From positions 1-6,442 of the forward strand of contig RBKG01000213.1 of assembly GCA_003640335.1 (NCBI GenBank): a DNA stretch of 6,442 nt, in the 5' to 3' direction. Origin of the DNA: Porphyromonas sp. GTDB taxonomy: Bacteria > Bacteroidota > Bacteroidia > Bacteroidales > Porphyromonadaceae. Below the pieces are notes generated by a model, which was not told the DNA's origin, searched no databases, and worked only from the letters and a program-made list of their open reading frames with translations. Of the stretch, positions 1 to 5,932 are shown in pieces; the first letter of the stretch is position 1, and every line of letters begins with the position of its first letter. A program made the translations under genes and the position numbers.

Positions 1-27
1 ACAGAGTGCAAATATCCATTTAGCCAT
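1..27 (-). CDS. Start of the gene downstream of traQ (partial, cut by window edge)
   Basis: Only nine codons are visible, reading MAKWIFALC: a lysine followed by a hydrophobic stretch, which fits the beginning of a signal peptide or membrane anchor. The ATG overlaps the end of traQ by 8 bases (ATGGCTAA contains both the start and the traQ stop). A purine run GAGGAGGAG at 46-38 lies 10 bases before this ATG, a good Shine-Dalgarno spacing, though it also encodes Glu-Glu-Glu in TraQ and Bacteroidota rarely depend on such sites. An alternative ATG directly after the traQ stop (19-17, another frame) would read MDICTL and looks less like a secretion signal. In related Bacteroides elements the gene after traQ is often a lysozyme-like glycoside hydrolase thought to open the cell wall for the mating channel. 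That identity is inferred from context only, because too little sequence is present. Confidence 0.5.
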
Positions 28-472
28 CTTTCTTTTTCTCCTCCTCTGCCTTCTTGTTGTTGAAGGCAAAGGTCAGTTGTTGTACTTTTCCAAAGTTATC
101 CTCGATATACACATCTATTGTTTGGCGGTCTGCTGATTGAGAGGTGTAGTACAAGCGAAACTCCTCCTTCATCAAGGGATAGCGGTCATTAGGACTTAAA
201 AGAGTTCCATCATCTAGTCGCAGTTCTCCCTTCCCATCGGGTTGGAAATAGCGAATTGTATAGCGCGTGTCTTTGAAATCTCCTTCCGCACTAAGCGCAC
301 AACGGATTTCTGCTACAGCCCCCTTTACAATGTCCTTTTGGACGGGAAGAGTAGACAGACTAAACGAATAATCTTGTCGCACAGCCAGCTCAGGAGTACA
401 AGAAGGTAGACAAAACCCAATTAAGGAAAGTGCCCCCATCACCCCCAATAGACTTAATAACTTACGTTTCAT
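20..472 (-). CDS. traQ: Conjugal transfer protein TraQ (DUF3872 family), predicted lipoprotein
   Basis: This is a 150-residue exported protein of the TraQ/DUF3872 family, found in Bacteroidota conjugative transposons; its exact role is unknown. The N-terminus is a basic MKRK followed by a hydrophobic stretch (5-22) and a lipobox-like LPSC with Cys25, so it is probably a lipoprotein. Residues about 35-138 form the conserved domain, predicted to be beta-rich, with the family signatures TIRYFQPDGKG (72-82), LDDGT (86-90), NDRYPL (95-100) and TIDVYIEDNFG (118-128). The tail (140-150) is a charged Lys/Glu run. The start at 472 is the only one that keeps the full signal. It begins 13 bases after the end of traO with no traP gene between them, unlike CTnDOT, and its last codons overlap the next gene. 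The identification rests on the core motifs and the gene order. Confidence 0.9.
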   Translation of the reverse strand: MKRKLLSLLGVMGALSLIGFCLPSCTPELAVRQDYSFSLSTLPVQKDIVKGAVAEIRCALSAEGDFKDTRYTIRYFQPDGKGELRLDDGTLLSPNDRYPLMKEEFRLYYTSQSADRQTIDVYIEDNFGKVQQLTFAFNNKKAEEEKKKDG

Positions 473-484
473 TATGAAAATAAA

Positions 485-1081
485 TTAAAGTTGATAACGA
501 AGACCTAAACTAAGCATTGGTCTTAAGCGATAAACATCTGAATTAAAGAGGTAGTGTGCCTGTACCTTGCTACTAAGAATAAGCCTATCTAAAAGAAAAT
601 ACTCAACAGAAGTCTGAATACCTGCTCCATAAACTAAGCCTGAACGGTCAAGTAATGTCGCTCCATCAGGCAAAAGAGCATCACCTCTATTAAGCTGTTC
701 ATAACCCACTAAGGCAGATGGTCCTAAATAGAGAAAGATATTCTTACCCTTATCCGACAGCAAGGGATGAGCATAACCCATCTGCAAGAGATAATCATGC
801 AGTGGCACTTGGTAATTACGATACTCTAAAGACTGCTGATTATAGACAGCCGAGAGATAGGTATATCTCCCTCGTTTAAGATTACGAGAAAAAGATAGAG
901 ACGCAGCAAAATTATCTTGACTAATAAGAGGCTGCTCTTTGAGCAATGGCACATGAACAGATAATTCCACCCCCTTTTGCCTTGGAACTAGTCGCTGGGC
1001 TTTAGTAGAAACTGCACTCACTATCATTAATGCCGCACAAAGCAATGGATATAACATCTTACGTATCATAATCACTACCAT
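485..1081 (-). CDS. traO: Conjugal transfer protein TraO, predicted outer-membrane beta-barrel
   Basis: This is a 198-residue secreted protein of the Bacteroides TraO family, thought to sit in or at the outer membrane as part of the mating apparatus; its molecular role is unproven. A signal peptide covers about residues 1-28 with likely cleavage after Ala28 (TKA before QRLVP). The mature protein opens with the family motif QRLVPRQKG. The rest is alternating short strands, with conserved GYEQLNRGDALLPDG (residues 127-141) and YGAG (151-154), ending in a barrel-like terminal strand LGLRYQL. The first ATG (1081) overlaps the traN stop by 7 bases (ATGGTAG). The ATG at 1069 (Met5, MIRKML) gives a more typical signal peptide and may be the true start. 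GC is only about 40%, lower than the traG segment, with frequent AGA and TTA codons. Confidence is high for the family and moderate for the barrel topology. Confidence 0.88.
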   Translation of the reverse strand: MVVIMIRKMLYPLLCAALMIVSAVSTKAQRLVPRQKGVELSVHVPLLKEQPLISQDNFAASLSFSRNLKRGRYTYLSAVYNQQSLEYRNYQVPLHDYLLQMGYAHPLLSDKGKNIFLYLGPSALVGYEQLNRGDALLPDGATLLDRSGLVYGAGIQTSVEYFLLDRLILSSKVQAHYLFNSDVYRLRPMLSLGLRYQL

Positions 1082-2028
1082 TTAAGTTTGAGCTTATCAA
1101 TCTTTTGTGCTAGCAAGAGGTCTTCTTGGTCAAGCGAGAAAGAAAGCGTACGACCACCACCACGTTCGTAAAGAGTAACCTGTAGCTCCTTATCTTCCGA
1201 AAGAGAGAACTGCTCAAGAGCAAAGACCGCTCGCTCATGGCTATCAGGCCAAACTTGCATCATTTGATGGAAACTCCTTAGAGGTTGCAAAACACGCTCC
1301 TGCATAGCGGTGCGCTTAGCAACTTTCTTATCTACAACCTTGAAGGTTACAAAGTCTACATCAAAAGGCATATTCGTGTCATTGTCCAGGCGCGTATAAA
1401 AGTAGAATAGCCCATTGTGCGCATACAAGCCACGAAGTAAGAACTTCATACCAAATTGTTCTGCTCCAATATGCTTAATCCTGCGTTTATCACTTTGGTA
1501 GATACTCTGCATAATGAGTTTCACCAAAATCGGTGACTCACTGCCCAGCTCCTTAAAATAGATGTCCGAGCGATTGGAAGGCAGTCGTCCTGCCATAGGA
1601 GCAAGGAAATCTTGCATCTCAATGTTGAGCTTCTCAGGTTCGGTAGCATACTTCACATTAAAGGCATAGAACGAGCCATCTTCGCAAATCACAGATAGAT
1701 TAGTCTCCGTTTCAAAATCTTGCACGGCAGCCTTGATGCGCAAGACGTTTTCCGCATCCTCAGCTTTACCTGCAATGATGTTTTGCGAACCCAAGTCCAC
1801 ATAGCGAATAGGCGCAGGGAAGATAAGATGAACCGTCTTTTCAAATGTTACCTCCAAGCCATAAGGAAGGACTACACGAGCATGAGGGATACTTCTACTC
1901 ATACCTTGGTAGAGCCCTCCCGATGACAAAATCTGAGTATGTGGATTATCGATTGTATCCTTGCTTTGAGCAAAGACTGAGGTAGTGCTGGCTACAAATA
2001 GTAGCGCAGAGAATAAGAAATGTTTCAT
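1075..2028 (-). CDS. traN: Conjugative transposon protein TraN (VirB9-like, DUF4138)
   Basis: TraN is the periplasmic/outer-membrane core component that takes the VirB9 place in Bacteroidota type IV secretion, partnering the VirB10-like TraM. The 317-residue protein starts with a clear signal peptide (1-20, cleavage after VFA before QSKD). The N-terminal beta domain (about 58-128) has the family pattern TFEKTVHLIFPAPIRYVDLGS (residues 61-81), followed by EDAENVLRIKAAV and TNLSVICEDGSFYAF (109-123). A linker with MQDFL (138-142) leads to a C-terminal beta domain (about 188-298) containing GMKFLLRGLYAHNGLFYFY (193-211), as expected for the part of VirB9 relatives that contacts VirB10. The length is normal for the family and the frame is intact. 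The gap to the traM stop is 24 bases, and its own stop codon overlaps the traO start, so translation is probably coupled. Identification is firm from the motifs and the TraM-TraN-TraO order. Confidence 0.94.
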   Translation of the reverse strand: MKHFLFSALLFVASTTSVFAQSKDTIDNPHTQILSSGGLYQGMSRSIPHARVVLPYGLEVTFEKTVHLIFPAPIRYVDLGSQNIIAGKAEDAENVLRIKAAVQDFETETNLSVICEDGSFYAFNVKYATEPEKLNIEMQDFLAPMAGRLPSNRSDIYFKELGSESPILVKLIMQSIYQSDKRRIKHIGAEQFGMKFLLRGLYAHNGLFYFYTRLDNDTNMPFDVDFVTFKVVDKKVAKRTAMQERVLQPLRSFHQMMQVWPDSHERAVFALEQFSLSEDKELQVTLYERGGGRTLSFSLDQEDLLLAQKIDKLKLKW

Positions 2029-2052
2029 TGTTGTATAGAGATTAATATGTGT

Positions 2053-3297
2053 TTATTTACTAGGCATAAGGTATAGTTTATAACCTCCCTTAATCGTTAC
2101 CTTAATAGTGCGTAACTTCTTTTGTAGAAGCTGACTCGCTCCCTGCATCACGCCACGCGTAGCTTCTGAAATAAGCTGGTCTTTAGCCGAAGAGGCAAAG
2201 GTAAAGCTTGTACCCATCGTCCCTCCTATATTTGCCCCCATTTCTTTGAGAGCAGACATATTTTCTAATTCTGGTATATAGACACCTTCTTGACCATCCA
2301 TATCATAGGCTGAGAGCTTGATAGGAAGAATGCGCCCCAACTGCTCAATACTCTTAACGATTAGATGCATACGATTACCCTCAACCTTGGCTTGAGCAAC
2401 GATGCGGCTTTGTCGTGGAAGACGTAAGTCTTGAATACGAGCATCTTCTAGCAATCGAAGAACTACATCATCGCCTTCTTTCAATACCACAGTACGGTCT
2501 ATTTGCACCTGAAGCGTATTGCGCTCCAAGCCGACCTTGCTATTATGGACAGAATGAAAACCTAGATTGCGTGCCTTGGTCCCATAAGTCTTGATAAAAT
2601 CCTCATCACTCATAGGCTGACTCAGATACGAAACGACCTGCTTGCGTTCAGGAAATACTTCAAGCACCTTTGTCTGTTCTTGATGCTCCTCCGTGGAGGC
2701 TGGAGGGACAATGGTACGCTCCTGGGCTTGAGCAAAAGCATTGTTCATAGTAGACTTAGGGAGATACTTCGCTGCCATTTGATAGCTCTTCTCCATCAAA
2801 GCCAGTTGCCGGTCCTCCTCCTCATCTTCTTCATTTGCGTTCTTCTTCGATAACTCGGTCTTAAGAGCCTCTACCTGAGAACGAAGCTCTTCGCGCTCTC
2901 GGTCATTAGGGTCAGGGGTATAGAAGGAGTTCAGTAAGCGATTATTCTCGGCGTAGCGTTGCATAGAAACTTCAATCTTATCTCTTGAATTCGCTCGTTC
3001 AACCCTCTGAGCTTCCTCATCAGCATGCTGACGGGCAAAAACTTCAGAGAGGTCTTCCATATCTGCCTGTGCTTGTTGCTCCTCTAACGATTTATTCCCC
3101 TGCTCATAAGCTTTTAGCTTATTTCCTGGTAGTTCCTCAACAGTAGCCTGAGGAATACTATCATTGAGACCTTCTTGAGCTGCGGTTTTATCATGACCCG
3201 AAGGAGCAAAAATAAACCACATCGAAAGCGCAAAGAGCAAGACGAGTCCTCCAAAGACGAGTCCTTTTTTTAGTTGGTCTTGTTGTTTCTTGTCCAT
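2053..3297 (-). CDS. traM: Conjugative transposon protein TraM (VirB10-like core subunit)
   Basis: TraM is the inner-membrane-anchored, periplasm-spanning scaffold of the mating channel and the likely VirB10/TrbI counterpart. Of its 414 residues, 1-11 are cytoplasmic and basic, and 12-31 form one transmembrane helix. Residues about 60-175 are a charged region likely to be coiled coil, rich in Glu, Gln and Arg and including an acidic run NEEDEEED (154-162). A Pro-containing linker (195-210) leads to a C-terminal beta-rich domain (about 215-414) with NTLQVQIDRTVVLKEGDDVVLRL across 260-282, LPRQSRIVAQAKVEGNRM (293-310), LPIKLSAYDMDGQEGVYIPE (324-343) and a Gly-rich stretch GANIGGTMGTSF (354-365). 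This layout is typical for the family. The start is secure because the next Met (26) lies inside the membrane helix. The gene overlaps the traL end by 28 bases, longer than the other junctions. An A7 run at codons 9-11 is the only homopolymer of note; the frame is open. Confidence 0.95.
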   Translation of the reverse strand: MDKKQQDQLKKGLVFGGLVLLFALSMWFIFAPSGHDKTAAQEGLNDSIPQATVEELPGNKLKAYEQGNKSLEEQQAQADMEDLSEVFARQHADEEAQRVERANSRDKIEVSMQRYAENNRLLNSFYTPDPNDREREELRSQVEALKTELSKKNANEEDEEEDRQLALMEKSYQMAAKYLPKSTMNNAFAQAQERTIVPPASTEEHQEQTKVLEVFPERKQVVSYLSQPMSDEDFIKTYGTKARNLGFHSVHNSKVGLERNTLQVQIDRTVVLKEGDDVVLRLLEDARIQDLRLPRQSRIVAQAKVEGNRMHLIVKSIEQLGRILPIKLSAYDMDGQEGVYIPELENMSALKEMGANIGGTMGTSFTFASSAKDQLISEATRGVMQGASQLLQKKLRTIKVTIKGGYKLYLMPSK

Positions 3298-3578
3298 AAT
3301 TGAGGGATTGTGTTTAATTGATGATAATCTATTGAGTGCGATTTGTTGATAGGACTATCTAGATGCTCATTCTTCGGAATAGGTAAGTCACTAGACTTAG
3401 GCGTCACGAAAAACTGAGCTATCATAAAGAGAGAGCATAACAGATAGATGGCACTTATACCATAAACAAGAATCTTTCTTTGCTTAGGACTAAGCCCTTC
3501 ACAAATACCTTTCAGCCATATTTTTCCACGGACAACGTATTTTGATAACAGTTCCTGTGGAGATGCCTTCTGTTTCAT
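3270..3578 (-). CDS. traL: Conjugative transposon protein TraL (DUF3989), small membrane protein
   Basis: This is a 102-residue bitopic membrane protein of the TraL/DUF3989 family that always sits between TraK and TraM in Bacteroidales transfer operons. Its function in the channel is not established; its position suggests an inner-membrane accessory subunit. A basic cytoplasmic segment (1-36) contains LSPKQRKILVYG (29-40), the family hallmark directly before the single membrane helix (about 37-60, ending in AQFF). A short periplasmic tail (61-102) is poorly conserved. Its ATG overlaps the traK stop as ATGA, and its last 28 bases overlap the traM start in another frame. GC is about 38% over most of the gene (counted by hand), at the low end for the window. 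The assignment relies on the LSPKQRK motif plus gene order. Confidence 0.9.
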   Translation of the reverse strand: MKQKASPQELLSKYVVRGKIWLKGICEGLSPKQRKILVYGISAIYLLCSLFMIAQFFVTPKSSDLPIPKNEHLDSPINKSHSIDYHQLNTIPQLWTRNNKTN

Positions 3579-4198
3579 CGCTTGTAGTTATGAAGATCTT
3601 GATTGTCTTTAACCGTAAAATGCTCCATCAAGAAACCTTGTGGGTTATTGTCTGAGCGAGGAGTATTCTGTAATGTACATGTCGTAATAAGATTACGCTC
3701 CGTCACATTACTTGGTCGAACAATAAACATGCGTGCATAAGTCGTCACCACATAGGGGTAGACATTAAAATCACATTGGATAGAGTCTACTTCTACTCGC
3801 TGATTGACATTACCTGAAATAGCACTATTGAAATAGCCCTTTTCAGCCAAGTCCTTGTAATAGTCAAAAGCCGATTTATCACAAAGAGCAAAGGCTCGTG
3901 CCATATTCTGCTCAATAGCATCTTTGTCGGGAGCAATACTAAAGAAGAGCTCGTGAAAACGTCTCACATGTTCCCGTGCTTCTACAGGACGATTGCGAGA
4001 AGCATCTTGACTCAAGGCCAGCATCAAGGATTTACCTTGGTCTAGCACATAAATCTTCTCTCGTTGCTCTCGTGCAAAGCGATAGGAAGCATAAAGAGCA
4101 TAGATTGTTATACCCATGCAAAGCACCGCAAAAACAATAATATAAAGCCTAATTTGACTAAATGCCGTCTGAATATTTTTTAGAGATTTGAATTCCAT
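3575..4198 (-). CDS. traK: Conjugative transposon protein TraK (VirB8-like)
   Basis: TraK is the inner-membrane assembly factor of the mating channel, equivalent in place and layout to VirB8. The 207-residue protein has a short cytoplasmic N-terminus MEFKSLKNIQTAF typical of the family, one transmembrane helix (about 17-39), and a periplasmic domain (about 60-207) expected to have the VirB8 NTF2-like fold. Family signatures seen are KIYVLDQGKSLMLALSQD (48-65), NRPVEAREHVRRFHELFF (69-86), KSAFDYYKDLAEKGYFN (108-124) and RSDNNPQGF (182-190). Length and start match the family. Its stop overlaps the traL start by four bases (ATGA), implying coupled translation, and its ATG lies 17 bases after the end of traJ. 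No defects are visible. The fold statement comes from family knowledge; the membership is read from the sequence. Confidence 0.95.
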   Translation of the reverse strand: MEFKSLKNIQTAFSQIRLYIIVFAVLCMGITIYALYASYRFAREQREKIYVLDQGKSLMLALSQDASRNRPVEAREHVRRFHELFFSIAPDKDAIEQNMARAFALCDKSAFDYYKDLAEKGYFNSAISGNVNQRVEVDSIQCDFNVYPYVVTTYARMFIVRPSNVTERNLITTCTLQNTPRSDNNPQGFLMEHFTVKDNQDLHNYKR

Positions 4199-4215
4199 AG
4201 GTGTGTATGTTCTTA

Positions 4216-5244
4216 TTATTTGCCTTTAATAAGCATTCCCTTGATACGCCCTCCAATGTTACCTGTAGATGCGCCTAAACCTGCAGCCATAGCCTTACCG
4301 CCAACAGATGCTCCACCCTTAGCCAGACTATTGACATTACGCCCATAAGAACCTATGCCTCCTCCAGCTTCGATGATCCAGCCAGCGACAGTAGGAACAC
4401 AGAAGTAACCAACAATGCCAATGAGGAAAAAGACGATGTAGTACCAAGTACCTGAGTCAGGAACATAACTAGTGCTAGAGAGTGCTGCAATGTCTTTTTG
4501 TACCATCAAGACCTGAATCTTTGTGAGCAAAGCCGAAAGGATAGAACTTACTGGCAACCATAAATAGACTGATATATAGCGTGAGAACCACGCACTAAGA
4601 GACCCCGATAAACCATCCCAAACTGAGATGCCAAAGACTATCGGACCTAGAATAGATAGTACTATAAGGATAAAGGTACGTAGCGTATCAATAATCAAAC
4701 CTGCTGCATTATAGAGCAGTTCCATGAAATCCCGGAAGAGTTTCATAAACCATTGCTTCATTTGATATGCTGCCCTTTCCGCATACATGCCAGCGATAGT
4801 CACCGCATCTTCAGGACCGATGATACCCATTTCCTCTATCTTCTCATCAAACTTCTCATTAGACACCAAATAAGCCGTTTCGGGATTCTTTAGGTAAACT
4901 TGCTCCTGAAGTTTATCCCTCTTTTTAGTGAGCTCGGAGAGTGTATGCTCCTGCTGATGAACCATAGACTCCGTTCCTTGAACAACTGGAGAGAGAACAG
5001 CATTAACCGTCCCTAGCACAACTGTAGGAAAGAACATGATACAAAAGCCTAAGACAAAGGGACGAAGCAATGGAAAAACATCAATAGGCTCTGCGCGAGC
5101 GAGCGACGCCCAAACTCGTAGGGCAATGTAAAAGAGTGCTCCAAGTCCTGCAATACCCTTAGCAATACCCGTCATCTGAGCACAGAGTGGCATCATCTCA
5201 TCATAGGTAGAGCGTAGCAGTTCGTGTAAACTAGCGAAATCCAT
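4216..5244 (-). CDS. traJ: Conjugative transposon protein TraJ (VirB6-like polytopic membrane protein)
   Basis: TraJ is a 342-residue inner-membrane protein occupying the VirB6 place, likely forming part of the membrane passage for DNA. Hydrophobic segments are visible at about 25-47, 60-85, 176-208 (long, possibly two helices), 222-247 and 267-292. Between the second and third is a soluble loop (about 90-170) with a probable coiled coil (96-118) and the family-like GIIGPEDAVTIAGMYAERAAY (140-160). A conserved-looking segment GPIVFGISVWDGLSGSLSAWF (200-220) follows, with a Trp/Pro pattern SVYLWLPVSSILSALL nearby. The C-terminus (293-342) is Gly/Ser/Ala-rich and basic, probably flexible and cytoplasmic. 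The start MDFASLHELL fits the family. The gene begins 11 bases after the traI stop and is intact. The VirB6 correspondence is by topology and gene order rather than close sequence similarity. Confidence 0.93.
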   Translation of the reverse strand: MDFASLHELLRSTYDEMMPLCAQMTGIAKGIAGLGALFYIALRVWASLARAEPIDVFPLLRPFVLGFCIMFFPTVVLGTVNAVLSPVVQGTESMVHQQEHTLSELTKKRDKLQEQVYLKNPETAYLVSNEKFDEKIEEMGIIGPEDAVTIAGMYAERAAYQMKQWFMKLFRDFMELLYNAAGLIIDTLRTFILIVLSILGPIVFGISVWDGLSGSLSAWFSRYISVYLWLPVSSILSALLTKIQVLMVQKDIAALSSTSYVPDSGTWYYIVFFLIGIVGYFCVPTVAGWIIEAGGGIGSYGRNVNSLAKGGASVGGKAMAAGLGASTGNIGGRIKGMLIKGK

Positions 5245-5255
5245 AATTCAAAGAC

Positions 5256-5885
5256 CTACCAATATCGGTTTTCCGTATTACCATACAGAGCTTGAACTGC
5301 CGAAAGGTCTCCCTTTTCCCTTGCGCGAACATAGCTCACAGAGATATTCTTACGTGTATAATAAGATACTAGCGAGCGATACTCACGTAAGGTCGTGTAG
5401 ATGCGGTCAATCATCTGCATACGCTCGTGGTCATTCATTGAGAAAACACTACTCTTGGCTACAGACTTGAGTTCTTTCAAACTCTCCCCACTTTGTTCCA
5501 AGAGTTTGGTATATCCCGAAGCGATGGCTGCAAGCTCCGAAGGACGAAAATTAGGGTCGCGTAGCATCTGTTTGTAAGAATTCACGTAGATATCAGAAAT
5601 ATCGCCCACCATCAAAATACACTCCTTAACCTTGTAAGCATCGCCTATGAGGTTGTTTACCTTTCTAAGGGCATCATAGTATTTCTTAGTGTCGTTATAA
5701 AGTTTCTCAACCTCCTTAAACCCTGAAAGTGTATTTTTTACGGTCTTACCTGCCGTAGCAATTTCTTTCACGGTGTTGGCAATATTACCAGCAAAGTTAG
5801 TAGGGTCAGTTACCACCCATTGAGCATGAGCCTTGCCACAAAAAAGCATGGAAAGCAATAAGACTGAAAACATGTACTTTTTCAT
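5256..5885 (-). CDS. traI: Conjugative transposon protein TraI (DUF4141), secreted, VirB5 position
   Basis: This is a 209-residue exported protein of the DUF4141 family, called TraI in Bacteroides elements; it is not the relaxase TraI of the F plasmid. A signal peptide (1-21) ends in KAHA before QWVVTDP, the usual mature start, so signal peptidase I cleavage after Ala21 is expected; Cys16 is not in a lipobox. The mature part is almost wholly helical with a likely coiled coil (about 34-82, DPTNFAGNIANTVKEI into a Lys/Tyr-rich segment) and GDISDIYVNSYK (94-105). It ends in NRYW. Helical secreted proteins in this operon place resemble VirB5, a minor pilus or tip subunit, but that role is inferred. 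The gene follows traG after 47 bases with an A-rich leader (AAACAACAAACAT directly before ATG), as is common in Bacteroidota, and precedes traJ by 11 bases. Confidence 0.92.
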   Translation of the reverse strand: MKKYMFSVLLLSMLFCGKAHAQWVVTDPTNFAGNIANTVKEIATAGKTVKNTLSGFKEVEKLYNDTKKYYDALRKVNNLIGDAYKVKECILMVGDISDIYVNSYKQMLRDPNFRPSELAAIASGYTKLLEQSGESLKELKSVAKSSVFSMNDHERMQMIDRIYTTLREYRSLVSYYTRKNISVSYVRAREKGDLSAVQALYGNTENRYW

Positions 5886-5932
5886 ATGTTTGTTGTTTTG
5901 ATGTGATGAGTATTAATATTATTCATAGATAG
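5886..5932 (-). other. traG-traI intergenic spacer, largest gap in the window
   Basis: These 47 bases are AT-rich and hold no ORF of note. They include an 8-base palindrome TATTAATA (5911-5918) and, just before the traI ATG, an A/C-rich leader of the kind Bacteroidota use instead of a strong Shine-Dalgarno site. I find no match to the Bacteroides -7 promoter element (TAnnTTTG) on the minus strand and no stem-loop followed by a T run, so read-through from traG into traI is the simplest reading. In CTnDOT a gene named traH falls between traG and traI in the lettering; there is no room for one here. Confidence 0.6.

Noticed and set aside
1720..1926. 68-codon plus-strand ORF
   Set aside because: It lies wholly inside traN on the opposite strand, resembles no family I know, and has no gene neighbours on that strand; it is a chance frame.
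3264..3272. Programmed frameshift joining traL and traM at the A7 run
   Set aside because: Both genes have their own start and a full-length family match, the traL stop precedes most of the run, and no stimulatory structure is evident.
5256..5885. Relaxase function suggested by the name TraI
   Set aside because: The sequence is a small helical secreted DUF4141 protein without HUH or helicase motifs; the name comes from the Bacteroides lettering.
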